Assembly (NCBI RefSeq): GCF_019320115.1
Contig: NC_089588.1
Span: 120,525,707 to 120,589,706, forward strand
DNA: 64,000 nucleotides
Source: Miscanthus floridulus
Taxonomy: Eukaryota; Streptophyta; Magnoliopsida; Poales; Poaceae
Reading direction: 5' to 3'
Positions 1 to 10,689 of the stretch are shown here, in pieces. The position numbers were made by a program, and so were the translations under genes. The number at the start of each line of letters is the position of its first letter. Within the stretch, counting starts at the first letter, position 1. Below the pieces are notes generated by a model that saw only the letters and a program-made list of their open reading frames with translations, was not told the origin of the DNA and ran no database searches.

Positions 1-3000
1 GTGTATAGTAACATGCCTACAGATACCCATATGTTAAAACCTATTGCAAATTGCGAGCACTGCAATGCGAAAAGGTTTGAGCATGAACCACGTGAGTTCT
101 GTTGTCGCGATGGAAAGGTCGAGCTCAATGAACTAAACGTACCTAATGAGCTTATGAGGCTTTGGTCAAGTAATGACGCAGATGCTAGGCACTTTCGCAA
201 CAACATTAGGTTTTTCAATGGCCATTTCTCTTTTACTTCTCTATATTGTCGCCTCGATAGCGCTACTGCAAGCTAGAAGAACAGTGGCATATACACCTTT
301 CGTGCACATGGCTAGATCTATCACAACATAAGGTCATTTGGCAGAGAAGAGGGTAAGGAGCCAAGACATCTCAAGCTTTACTTCTACGATGATGATCCAA
401 GCCTTGAGCACCGCTATCGACGATGTCGTGAAGAGAAGTGCCAAAAAGACAAGGAAGTCATTAAGAGGCTTGTGGCCATCCTTCGTGACAACCCATACTC
501 ACAAACATCTTAGAAGTGTGGGCCAGGCTCACCACCTCAAGGACTATCATGTCACACTAAACCTTAACCAGAGGTTGGACCAGAGAGCATACAATGTACC
601 GTCAACTTCAGAGGTGGCTGCTGTTTGGATCGAGGGAAGCGAACTCCTTGGTTAGTTCCAAAATAGTGTTGTCCTGCATGGGAAAGATAGAAGCAAACAC
701 GGCATCCGCTCATATCATAGATGTTACGATGCTCTTTCATACCCTCTATTCTTCCCTAAGGGTGAGCTTGGGTGGCACATGGATGTTCCGAAGAAAGGAG
801 TTAGTATGGAAGAAACCATCGAGTATTGTGCCCTATAGAAGGCTTGTAGTGGGTCAGAAGAAGAAATAGGTTTGTTATTCTTCTGATTTAAATACTTTGC
901 ATACATGTACTTCAGTGGCTATTCTACAAACAACTCTAATTCATGGCTATTTTTTGTAGACTCCCCTGGTAGACTATGCGTGTCTGTGCGTGACTACTAC
1001 TGCTTCAAGTTTCAGATGCGTCCAGGAATATTTAACCCCATACTGTACGGCAAGCGTCTATTCCAGCAGTTTGCAGTCGACACGTACATGAAGATCGAGA
1101 GTTCTCGAATAGATTATATACGCAACCATCAAGATGATATTAGGGCCGACCTCTACCAAGGATTGGTTGATAGCCTACATGCCAATGAAGGTAGAGTAGA
1201 AGCTGTTGGAAAACGGACAATGATACCTTCATCATTTATTGGAGGCCCATGACATGAGGCGTTGGTACATGGACACCGTGGCTCTAGTATGGAGGTTTGG
1301 TAAACCGAATATCTTCCTGACTATGACATGTAACCCAAACTAGGATGAGATCAAGCATGAACTCTACCCTAGCCAGACACCACAGGATCGTCCAGATCTC
1401 GTTGTTCGGGTCTTTAGAGAAAAACTACAAGAGCTGAAGGATAGACTACTAAAAAAGGATATCCTTGGAAAGGTGCGAGCACATGTTTATGCTGTGGAAT
1501 TCTAGAAGAGGGGTCTGCCGCATGCACATTTTTTGCTAATCATGGATAGAAAGTACAAGATCACGTGTCTAGAGCAGTATGATCGCCTCATCTTAGCTGA
1601 GCTCCCAAACAAGAAGAAGTACCTAGTCTTGTACAAGATGGTTACCAAACATATGATGCATGGCCCTTGCGGACTACTTAATCGCGATTGTCCATGCACA
1701 AAGGGTCATGATTCCTGCAAGAACCGTTACCCTAGACCTTTCTGCGATGTCACAGTACAAGGCAAGGATTCATATCCAGTTTACAAAAGGCGTGAAGATG
1801 GCTGAAAAGAAAAAAGTTCGCGGACACGAGCTTGACAACAGATGGGTCGTGCCTTACAACCCGTATCTCCTCCGTCTATTCAACTGCCACATCAATGTTG
1901 AGGCATGTGGGAGCATCAAGGCAGTCAAGTATCTGTTTAAGTACATTTACAAGGGTCATGACCGGGCGTCTATGGCTATGAGAGAGGCTGACAAGGAGGA
2001 TAGTGAAGGGAACATTGATGAAATCAAGCAGTACAGAGATGCTAGATGGGTAACCCCCCCAGAAGCCTTGTGGAGGATATACGGGTTTGATTTGAGTGAT
2101 AGGTACCCTTCTATTTTGTCCTTACAGCTACATCTTTCAGACATGCACATGGTGTCATTTCATCGGCGCCAGGGGATTCGACGAGTGCTTGATCGTCCAG
2201 TTTCTGACAAGTCAATGCTTATAGCGTACTTCGAGAAGAACAGGACAGATGAAACAACTCGAGGTATATTGTATCGGGACTTTCCCGAGTTCTATACGTG
2301 GCAAGCACAGGGCAAAGTTTGGCAAAATAGGGTACATCGTGATACATTATGATAGATTGGAAGAATCGTGTTTGCCAATCCAGCCGAGGGGGAGCGTTAC
2401 TATCTTAGGGTTCTCCTGAACCACGTGGCAGGTGCAACCTCGTTTGAGTGTCTAAGGACCGTGGATAGCAAAATCCTACCGACCTTTCATGAAGCTGTAG
2501 AAAGAAGGGGCTTAATTGAAGAGGACAATACGCTAAACGAGAGTCTCGCTGAGGCAACCGGGTGGATGATGCCATATGCGCTGTGAAGGCTCTTTGCAAC
2601 AATATTGGTATTTTGTGGGCCCAGTGATGTGTTTGGACTATGGGAGAAACACAAGGAGGCAATGTCGGAGGACTACAGGCGCAATAATCAATCCACCTTC
2701 ATGGTGGAGCAGATGGTCCTCATGGATATTCGAAAATTGCTACAATCAATGCAGAAGGATATAAAGATGTACCCACTTCCTGATATCGATGACACATATG
2801 ATGCCTCTCATGATATTCCTAGAGAGATTTTTGAGGAGGCTAGCATTGAGGCTAACGAGGATGATGTGGCTCTGTCAGACACCCTTCACAAGGAGCAGCG
2901 GGCTGCATACGATGAGATCATGTCCTCAATTGATACCAAGGACGGGGGTCTCTTCTTTGTGGATGGTCCTAGCAGGACCAGAAAGACTTATCTGTACAGA

Positions 3001-4319
3001 GCACTTCTCGCTACTATACGCAGTCAAAAAAAGATTGCAGTGGCAACAACTACATCTGGTGTTGCGGCCTCAATAATGCCTGGTGGCAGAACCGCCGACT
3101 CGCGCTTTAAGATTCCCCTCACCATCGATAATGGGGCCTTTTGCACCTTCACGAAACAGAGTGGTACTGCCAAGCTGCTTCGGGTCGCATCCCTTATTAT
3201 TTGGGACGAGGTGACAATGATAAAGAGGCAAGGTGTTGAGGCACTAGACAACAACCTTCGTGATATAATGGACCGACCAGAGTTGCCGTTTGGGGGGGAA
3301 GACCGTGGTGTTCGGTGGAGATTTCAGACAGGTTCTTCTCATTGTTTGGAGAGGGTCAAGGGCTCAGGTAGTTGGTGCCTCACTGCGGATGTCGTACCTT
3401 TGGGATTCTATGCGGCATCTAAAACTGGTGCACAACATGAGGCCAAAGAGCGACCCGTGGTTTGCAGAATACTTGTTGCGCGTCGGTGGAGGTTCTGAGG
3501 AGGCGACTGTTGATGATGAAATCCGTCTTCCTCATGATATATGTGTTCCGCACACCGGGGAAGATAGTGATCTTGATACTCTAATTGATTGCATATTCCC
3601 TAACCTCAATGCAAATATGTCAAGCAAAGATTATATCACCTCTCGAGCGATATTATCTACGCGGAACGAATGGGTTGATATGATTAATATGAAGATGATA
3701 GGTCGTTTCCACAGGGATGAGATGGTGTACCATAGCTTTGACTGTGCGGTGGATGATCCCCACAACTACTACCCTGAGGAATTCCTTAACACTTTGACAC
3801 CCAATGGTCTACCTCCACATGTGTTGAAGCTGAAGATTGGTTGTCCTGTCATATTCTTAGGAACATTGACCTTGCGAACGGACTTTGTAATGTTACCAGG
3901 CTTATCATATGGGGGTTCTAAAAGAATACCATAGACGCAGAAATTGTGTTGGGACAGCACGCTGGAAAGCGGGTTTTTCTGCCTTGAATACCCTTATGCC
4001 CTCGGAAGATGAGATGTTCCCTTCTCAATTTAAGCGAAAGCAGTTCCTTATTCGACTCAGCTTCACAATGACTGTTAACAAGGCACAGGGGCAGACTATC
4101 CCTAACGTCGGGGTATACTTGCCGGAACCAGTGTTCTCGCATGGCCAATTGTATGTGGCGCTATCAAGAGCTACAGCAAGATCGAACATTAGGATCTTGG
4201 CTGTGCCGGCTGGTGAGAAGGACGTGAACAAGAGAAAAGGGAAAGGGAAGGGGAAGAAGAGACCGACAAAGGATATATTCACAAAGAATATTGTATATAA
4301 AGAGATTCTAACTCTATGA
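1..4319 (+). pseudogene. Broken Helitron Rep-helicase (RepHel) gene
   Basis: RepHel proteins combine a HUH-type rolling-circle Rep domain with a PIF1-like helicase. Pieces occur in order but in different frames. Bases 1-276 hold the plant Helitron N-terminal region. About 1000-1250 holds the helitron-like N domain. About 1310-1550 includes FLTMTCNPN and the HUH-like GLPHAHFLL. About 1926-1955 holds the catalytic tyrosine region KYLFKYIYKG. The helicase starts near 2880, with a degraded Walker A (GPSRTRKT instead of GPGGTGKT, about 2964-2990), Walker B IIWDEVTM near 3200, FGGDFRQVL near 3310, and the C-terminal NKAQGQT and YVALSRAT motifs near 4078-4170. Frameshifts near 1250, 1800, 3300 and 3920 and in-frame stops (for example near 1340 and 1501) break it. 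The altered Walker A would itself abolish ATP binding. The final stop is at 4317-4319. Confidence 0.86.
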
Positions 4320-4394
4320 AAGAGGTAATGCATTACACGTCGATACATATTTTTTAAGATATATCAATAGTCACTACTACACAAACTTTACTGG

Positions 4395-4640
4395 AGGCGG
4401 GCGTTTTTGATTTTCCGTGGCGGGCAAAGCCGTCCGCCGCGGCCTAGAGGACACGGTAAATCATGGCTTAACCGCGGCGGGCGGCTTTGCCCGCCGCGGT
4501 AAATATACTTTTACCACGGCGGTCACGTTGCACCGCCCGCCGCGGTAAATTATTTTACCGCGGCGGACACCTTTCGTGGCCTGCCGTGGTTATGTTCGTT
4601 AGCCGTGGTGGGCATTATTATTTGCCCGCCTCGGTAAATT
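4395..4640. repeat. CACTA subterminal repeat block (CCGCGGCGGGC type)
   Basis: At least six copies of a GC-rich core occur here in alternating orientation, spaced by AT-rich TAAATTATTTTA-like stretches. This is the usual architecture of transposase binding sites near CACTA ends. Confidence 0.75.
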
Positions 4641-4672
4641 ATTTCCTGAATTAAAAAAATACAGCAGGCATA

Positions 4673-4713
4673 TAAATTCAAATTCAAATTCAAATTCAAA
4701 TTCAAATTCAAAT
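4673..4713. repeat. (AAATTC)n microsatellite
   Basis: About seven near-perfect AAATTC units lie inside the CACTA element, just after its 5' subterminal repeats. Confidence 0.9.
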
Positions 4714-4841
4714 CACATCCAGATTTCACAGATTAAACTTAAAAAGTATGCAGGCATTACACATGAGATAATATACATATATATACATTCACTTAGTCGT
4801 TCTTGTTATCGTTAATTCATTACATTTACATATTAAAGTCG

Positions 4842-6202
4842 TTATACATGCCCTAAGGAGTAATCCTGCGGACGCATCATCGTGGGCCATTTCCTCAGCC
4901 TCTCGTACTCCGGTAAAATCGCTAGCTGGTTGTTCTCATTGAAGAACGTGCTCCCTTCAAGCACGCATTTGTCTAAGACAAACTTACATATGTCTGCCTT
5001 TGTCTGCTTGAAGGAGTGTTGGGTGCTCTGCACGTCTCTCCACTAGTTCAATCCATTCTTGAGCACCCTCCAACTGCTGCTGTACTGCTTGCACTCCCTT
5101 AGGTACTCACAGACGTAGAAGCCACAGGTTTGTGATCCTACCGGTTGTTCGGCACACTGCATGATCGATACACAAGCATTAGAATACAGGCATTAGAACG
5201 CTTATGAACAGAAAGCATAATTAAACCTTTCAAATACTTACCGGAAAGTTGCGTCTGATTTTGATGCGGTTCTTATGCTTAGCCTTAAAATTCTCTGTTC
5301 TTCGATCATAGCATTCAGGATCCTTCGTGTACTCCTTATAAGCGCTATACGAAATGTACTAGTATTAGGCAGGGCATTATAACGCATATGAGAAGACAGT
5401 TCAGTCACTTACACTCTGAGACAATCTTCAAAGGCCTTGTACCCTTTTAAGTTTGGCATTCTCAACGAATCAAATACGCAGGCCCTGCCATCCCAAGGGT
5501 AGATGATAAATGCAACCCAGTTACCCTCGAGGCCTTGGCTGCGCCATTGAAACAAAATACAGGTTACGACGAGAAATAATAATACTAGCTAGCTACCCAC
5601 TTATCTCTACAAGCATGTCTTCGACTTACCCAAAGTGGTAGGCAGCTACGATACACCCATTTCTCCTGATCTTCTTCATTGCTCCTAGTATGTACCTTGA
5701 AATGTTCAACTTCTCCTTGTCCATCAGTTTCTTCTTGTGCGCCTCTCTCTGTCGCTTGGTCAAATCTTTCATGGTTGGATGATTGTCATCTAGGTGGTAA
5801 CCAATGATGACTCTTTGAGCAATATGCATTGGAGATAGATAGATAATATCAAGTTTTAGTTCCTTGGATATATAGGCCATCAACCTGCAAGGACAAGCCA
5901 TCATGGCATATATAAGTAGTCTTGACTGATTCAAAGGCAGGTGATATGTGAAACTCGCAATTCATCACTTACATAGAGAACAAGGTGACTTGGGCGATGT
6001 CAAGGTCTTGTTCCCGTAGTAGTCTGTACATGTCGTGGAAGTCCACGGGGAGTTCTACATCGTTGTCGGGCAAGTGGAAGTACTCCGCCACAACCTTGAC
6101 TAGAAAACCATGTAGGCCAGCTTTTGCCGCTTCCATGTACCAGAGATGAAACCTCCTTGTCTCCCACCTTTCCTCGTCGACGAGCTGGGCCTTGGTTATC
6201 AT
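4842..6202 (-). pseudogene. Ulp1-like cysteine protease (peptidase C48) relic of the CACTA element
   Basis: Minus-strand exons can be followed from 6202 downward. The 6202-5970 segment ends in a GTAAGT-type donor. An exon at about 5886-5632 (ISKELKLDIIYLSP ... GCIVAAYHFG) also ends at GTAAGT. An exon at about 5540-5417 contains GNWVAFIIYPWDG and ACVFDS. An exon at about 5345-5242 follows. The last, at about 5160-4842, contains QPVGSQTCGFYVCEY and ends at a TAA. The W...D...Q...C layout matches Ulp1/SENP-type proteases, which many plant CACTA and MULE elements carry. Asn stands in GNW where the catalytic His is expected. A TAG stop interrupts the last exon near 5045. Both suggest inactivity. 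The role of these proteases in transposition is not established. Confidence 0.7.
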
Positions 6203-6995
6203 GAACTTCCCATGCTCGTAATGGCCGGGGCAGTCATCCGATTCAGGAAATAGATGGAAAGGTGATCTCGGCCTGGGATAGAAATGTTAGTACCATATTA
6301 TGGCAAAGAAAATTTATTAGCAAATTATGCTCGCCGCTACCATACCTTTCGAACTCAAGTGAGTATGTGAGATGCCCTTGGTCGCCTTTAGTCTTCGCCG
6401 GCGGAGGACAGTGGTTAACCGTGGCGGGCAAAAGAGGTGCCCGCCACGGAGCGCATTTTGGCCACGCTGCGCAAATTGATTCCTGTAGTAGTGAGTACTT
6501 TAACTTTAAAAATTAACAAACAACTTATGTGTAGGATACTTCTAACTACAGCTTCAGTCATCTGCATGCTTCAGCTGCAAGAAGTCAGACGCCGCATCTT
6601 GAACTTGAAAATCTTCTAGATTGTCTTTGATTGGTGACCAGCTGCAGCTTGGTATTCGTGCAAAGCACGTTCTCTTAGTCGAACTATTGAGAGATTAGAT
6701 TCTTAATTGTAGAATAGATTCTAAAACATGTATTGTGAAACACAAACTTGTTATGATTATCTTTCCATAGCATTTGATTCCTAAAGAAGTGCAAGCTTAT
6801 CTTTCGCGTATCGTAGGCATGAAGTGATGCGATAATTGAAGTTGATGTTTTAGTTTTGCATTCAAATTTAGAGTTATATTTTAACTATCTATCTTTCATG
6901 AAGACTTATGTAATATTGATTGGAACATTATGATTACAGTGTTAGATAACAGTATAACACACGCTCATACATATGTTATCGTGGTATTATGTGTT

Positions 6996-7024
6996 CCCGT
7001 TGCAACGCACGGGCATTTACCTAG
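6996..7024 (+). other. Helitron 3' terminal hairpin and CTAG end
   Basis: CCCGT (6996-7000) pairs with ACGGG (7009-7013) around an 8-base loop, followed seven bases later by CTAG (7021-7024) and then T. This is the rolling-circle termination structure of Helitrons and fixes the right border of the element to the base. Confidence 0.9.
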
Positions 7025-7954
7025 TTAGAAAAAAAAATCAAATCTAACATACTCAAGATGAATGCCATTGCTGCTGCTACTTGGCAGCAGATCTGATCCA
7101 AATCAAACACAGATATTGATTAGCTACTTGGAACAAGGGGAAGGAGACAGACAAGCTATAAATTCACTGCTTCCTTCCATTCTGATCTGGACAGTCTGGA
7201 TACATGCCCATCTGATGGCCCTGCAGCCAGCGTTCGTCCCCAACCTAACTAGCCAATAATTTGCACCATTTCAATTTTCAGTTGAACCAACGCTTTACAG
7301 CATGTGAGAAACCTAACTAGGCCATAATTTGCATATCATCCAGAATTAGCAAATTTGATTTGACGTTGGGAGAGCAGATCTGAAAGGGAGGTTGGGAGAG
7401 AGAGAGAGAGAGGGCACCTCGTCATACGGGCGGGTTGGTGCGGCTTGGCCCCGTGCGGTGGTGGCGGCATGGGTGCCGGTGCCGGAGAGGACACTGGGGC
7501 GCGAGCCTTTGGGGGGCGCTTGGGGCAGCGGCGACGCAGGTGTCCTGATGCCCTTGGGGGCGGTGGCACGGACGTCGAGGAGGTTACTGGGGGCGGCGGA
7601 GCGGGCTTCGGGAAGGGCTCCGGAGTGGCGGTGCGGGTGTCGTGGAGGTCTTCGGGGGTGGCTGTGTGGGCGTCCAGGAGGTCCCCGGGGCCGGTGGCTT
7701 TGGCTTCGAGGAGGGCTTGGGGAAGGCAGTGCGGCCGTCGGGGAGGGCGCTGGGGGTGGCAGCGTGGGTGTGAACTCGGAGGAGCCCTCGAGGCGGCAAC
7801 ATGCGTGCGAGCTCGGAGGAGCCCTCGGGGCGGCGACGGATGTGAGTGGAGGGAGACCTAGGGGCAGCGGTGGCGCAAATGTGAATGGGTTGGGCTGGTT
7901 AGGGTTTGGGAAGTTTTTATGTACCAACGTGTGGGTCCCACAGTACTGTAGAGA
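7025..7954. other. GC-rich flank, no gene recognised
   Basis: This follows the Helitron terminus. Bases 7392-7870 are very G-rich with long open frames on both strands made of Gly, Ala, Arg and Pro, the signature of composition rather than coding. Read on the minus strand it ends in CCTAACC-like sequence near 7910, resembling the GC-rich first-exon region often found inside grass CACTA elements. It may belong to the element that ends at 8212. Confidence 0.4.
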
Positions 7955-8212
7955 AGGAGCGTCCTCAATTTTTCAGGGCAGCCGCCGCGGGTCAGAGGAA
8001 GCCTGTCGGCCGGGAGCAGCCGTCAGGAATCATTGTAGAGCTCCTGACGGTTTTTATATTAGCCGACAGGAAATATTAAAGTTCCTGACGGTTTTTATAC
8101 AACCGACGGGAAAAACGAAAACCGACAGGAAAAACCGTGTGTCTGGTAGTGTGCTGGTTCTGTACAAACCGACGGTGAAAACGGTGCTGCGAAAATGAAT
8201 TCTGCTGTAGTG
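7955..8212. mobile_element. CACTA 3' terminal remnant with CCTGACGG / CCGACAGG repeats
   Basis: Between about 8000 and 8190 the units CCTGACGGTTTTTATA and CCGACAGGAAA recur in both orientations. The stretch ends at 8212 with CTGCTGTAGTG, the complement of a CACTACAGCAG terminus. The next bases are AAA. No matching CACTAC start preceded by AAA was found downstream of the Helitron, so the other end may lie left of the Helitron insertion and outside this window, or be deleted. Confidence 0.6.
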
Positions 8213-8460
8213 AAAGAAATGTTTTCGTCAAACTATATAAGCTTAAAATACATGGTGCTATTTTGCAGGTAATGGTCATTGGTTTTTCCGGACGTAGCAA
8301 TTTCCCAGATATGAGTTCAAGAACTTTAAAATCTGTAGGTGCTTGATCGAGGCTTCTACAAGCAACAAAAGAAGAAAACAATGCTCTCTTTAGCAGTATA
8401 TATATAAATATAGTAGATAAATTTACCCTCAAAAAAATATAGTAGATAAATAGAGAGAAT

Positions 8461-8531
8461 TATAGAGATAGATTATAGAGATAGAGATGGAGATGGAGAT
8501 GGAGATAGAGATAGAGATAGAGATGGAGATG
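8461..8531. repeat. (GAGATA/GAGATG)n microsatellite
   Basis: A run of 6-bp units alternating GAGATA and GAGATG lies about 115 bases upstream of RING gene A. Confidence 0.9.
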
Positions 8532-8647
8532 TACTGAATTCCTTTTAAAAAAATGATGTACTGCATTCTTAATAGACATTGTAGTTGGTAGATGATCGTG
8601 AACCTGATGTGAATCTGCCGCATGGCTGTCTCGTCCTTTGCCACACA

Positions 8648-9343
8648 ATGCCCGTACCGGCCACCACAGGAGGTCGTCGGCGTCTGGTGGTCGTCTACGC
8701 TGCCTTGCCCTCAACGGGCAACTGGCAGCAGCAGCTGCTGCTGCTGCAGAGGATCGGCCTCTCGCCGGGCGCGAGAATAGGTATGTGGGTGCTGTTCAGC
8801 ATCAACATCCTGTTTATCATCATTGGCTTGTGGCGTATGTTGTGCTGCTCCAGCAGGATCTACGGTCCTGGACCGCAGATCAGCGGCGAGGGTATTAGAG
8901 AACGCCGGCAGCAGCCTACGGTGGCGGCAGACATAGAGTTGGCGCAGGCACAGGCGCCCGCGCCGGCGCTGGCACTGACGCTGGAGTGCATGTACCGGTC
9001 GGCAGACGGTTGGGCTGAGCAGACGTGCTCAGTGTGCATGTCGGAGCTGACCGACGGCGACATGGTAAGGGTGCTGATGGTGTGCAAGCGTTGCTTCCAC
9101 ACTGCCTGCATCGAGCCATGGCTGCACGGGCACGACACCTGTCCGCTCTGCCGCGCTCCCACAACTGCCAAAGGCGGCCCGAACATGGGGACGTCACTAC
9201 CGGAAACGTCAAATTTGCCGAGTGTTTTTGTGTTTGACGAGTGTATTCTCTCGATCATTCGGCAAACAAGTTCTTTGCCGAGTGCTGCCATAAAACACTC
9301 GGCAAAAAAAACACTCAGTAAAGAGGTGGTTTGCCGAGTGTAA
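8648..9343 (+). CDS. RING-H2 finger protein A with single membrane segment, 3' end extended by a transposon
   Basis: This is an ATL-like RING-type E3 ubiquitin ligase candidate. The first in-frame ATG is at 8648; the frame is open further upstream but only from a TTG codon. The product has a hydrophobic segment at residues 45-62 (MWVLFSINILFIIIGLW) and a RING near residues 127-168. Ligands C127, C130, C146, H151, C154, C165 and C168 are present, but the first His of the H2 pair is Arg148 (VCKRCFH instead of the C-x-H-x-x-H of its relatives). That may cripple zinc binding. A CACTA element begins at 9195, inside the original stop codon: host bases ACG T (9191-9194) rejoin GA after the element to give ACG TGA. 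The native protein would therefore end at the Thr encoded at 9191-9193 (182 residues). The present frame reads through into transposon sequence to 9343. This copy is on the plus strand and lacks the upstream module shared by the other family members. Confidence 0.6.
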   Translation: MPVPATTGGRRRLVVVYAALPSTGNWQQQLLLLQRIGLSPGARIGMWVLFSINILFIIIGLWRMLCCSSRIYGPGPQISGEGIRERRQQPTVAADIELAQAQAPAPALALTLECMYRSADGWAEQTCSVCMSELTDGDMVRVLMVCKRCFHTACIEPWLHGHDTCPLCRAPTTAKGGPNMGTSLPETSNLPSVFVFDECILSIIRQTSSLPSAAIKHSAKKTLSKEVVCRV

Positions 9344-9344
9344 A

Positions 9345-9720
9345 AAAAAACACTCGGCAAAGGAAAAAATATTTTTTCTGGGAAAGAAAGAGAAGAAAAA
9401 AAATAAAAAAAATCTTTGCCGAGTGCCCAGATCTAGGACACTCGGCAAAGTAAAAAAATATTTTTTTCTGGGAAAGAAAGAGAAGAAAAAAATGAAAAAA
9501 AAATCTTTGCCGAGTGCCCAGATCTAGGACACTCGACAAAGTAAAAAATATTTTTTCTGGGAAAAGAAGAGAAGAAAAAAAATGAAAAAAAAACTTTGCC
9601 GAGTGCCCAGATCTAGGACACTCGGCAAAGTAAAAAAATATGTTTTCTGGGAAAGAAAGAGAAGAAAAAAACTGAAAAAAAATCTTTACCGAGTGCCCAG
9701 ATCTAGGACACTCGGCAAAC
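9345..9720. repeat. Tandem repeat of about 87 bp inside CACTA 5' subterminal region
   Basis: Four consecutive units repeat the same order: CACTCGGCAAAG, an A-rich stretch with TTTTCTGGGAAA and GAGAAGAAAAA, CTTTGCCGAGTGCCC, then AGATCTAGGA. Units differ by a few substitutions and A-tract length. Confidence 0.85.
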
Positions 9721-10249
9721 CAAAAAAAAATTTAACCCAGCGCCGCGTCCGCACGCCACCTTCTCCCAGCGCCGCCTCCCCTTCTCCCCGCACCCCCTCC
9801 CCTTCTCCGTGCACGGGCACGCGCCGCCCCCTCCCCGCGCACCCGCGCGCGCCATCCCTTCCCTCCTCCCTCTCCGGCGCCGGCGCGGCCCCGCCCTCCC
9901 CTCCTCCCTCTCCGGCGCCGGCGCGGCCTGCCCTCCCCTCCTCCTTGGCCGGCGCGGCCCACCCTCCCCTCCTCCCTCGCCGGCGCACCTCCCTCCCTCC
10001 TCCACTGCCTCCACCAGATCTGGCCCTGGCGCGGGCGGATCCGGCGACGGTGGCGCACGGGGAGGCCGGATCCGGCCCCGGCGCGGCCGTCCCTTCCTCT
10101 CCCTCTCTTCCCACCGCCGGTGCCCCTCCCCCTCCTCTCCCTCCTCTCCCTTCCCTAGCGGTGGATCCGGCACGGCCGCCCCCTCCTCTCCCTCTCTTCG
10201 CACCGCCGGCGCCCCTCCCCCTCCTCTCCCTCCTCTCTCTTCCCCGGCG

Positions 10250-10355
10250 TGGCGGGTGGTGGCATAGTGGTGGTGGGCGGCGGTGGCGTAGTGGTGGTGG
10301 CCAGTGGTGGCGTGGTGGTGGTGGGCGGCGGTGGTGGCCGGTGGTGGCTCGTGGC
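10250..10355. repeat. GGT/GGC-rich low-complexity tract
   Basis: Degenerate repeats of GTGGTGGTGGGCGGCGGTGG lie within the CACTA interior. They generate Gly/Val-rich spurious frames on one strand and Pro/His/Thr-rich frames on the other. Confidence 0.8.
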
Positions 10356-10689
10356 GGTGACCGTGAAGCCGGGGAGCGGAGGCGAGATGCAGGGGAAGGG
10401 CGCCGTCGAGGAGACCGACGGCGGCCGGCGGAGACCTCCGGTGGTGGCTTTTTTTGTGGTGGTTTTTATTTTTTGTGGTGTTTGTTTCGAAAAAAATGTT
10501 TGCCGAGTGTATTTTGGGCACTCGGCGAAGTCTTTGCCGAGTGTCCGACAAAAAACACTCGGCAAAGTCTGTTTGCCGATAGAAATTCGTCAAGTGTCGT
10601 TTGCCGAGTGTCACACTCGGCAAACCATCCGCCGAGTGTTTTTAGGCTTTGCCGAGTGCCAGGGGCAAAATCTCCTGATCCCTGTAGTG

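Larger units (their letters stand above)
4372..6493 (-). mobile_element. CACTA (En/Spm) transposon nested in the Helitron
   Basis: The element starts CACTACTACA at 4372 and ends with its reverse complement, TGTAGTAGTG, at 6493. It is flanked by a perfect 3-bp duplication AGT (4369-4371 and 6494-6496). Just inside the 5' end (about 4395-4635), and more weakly inside the 3' end (6405-6450), are repeated CCGCGGCGGGC / GCCCGCCGCGG blocks in both orientations, the subterminal transposase-binding repeats expected of CACTA elements. Internally it carries an Ulp1-like protease relic on the minus strand but no recognisable TNP2 transposase, so it is a non-autonomous derivative. It postdates the Helitron because it lies inside that element's 3' tail. 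Confidence 0.9.
1..7024 (+). mobile_element. Helitron, 3' part of an autonomous-type element (5' end outside window)
   Basis: The window opens inside a Helitron. A Rep-helicase (RepHel) reading region runs from base 1 to 4319, and the element closes at 7021-7024 with CTAG, preceded by a short GC hairpin and followed by T, as expected for insertion between A and T. Helitrons have no terminal inverted repeats or target duplication, so the hairpin plus CTRR end is the diagnostic terminus. A separate CACTA transposon (4372-6493) is nested between the helicase stop and the terminus; removing it leaves a 3' untranslated tail of about 580 bases. The 5' TC end was not seen and must lie upstream of the window. 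The coding part is broken, so the copy is not autonomous. Confidence 0.88.
9195..10689. mobile_element. Non-autonomous CACTA transposon in the stop codon of RING gene A
   Basis: The element starts CACTACCGGAAACG at 9195 and ends CCCTGTAGTG at 10689, flanked by a perfect CGT duplication (9192-9194 and 10690-10692). Both ends carry many TTTGCCGAGTG / CACTCGGCAAA subterminal repeats (9220-9720 and 10498-10660). The middle (9735-10480) is GC-rich low-complexity sequence with Pro/Ala/Arg-type open frames in several phases and no recognisable transposase. Confidence 0.92.

Noticed and set aside
7346..8198. Gly/Arg/Ala-rich frames of 193 and 268 codons on opposite strands
   Set aside because: Extreme GC bias opens both strands. 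No domain, and the plus frame continues into CACTA subterminal repeats.
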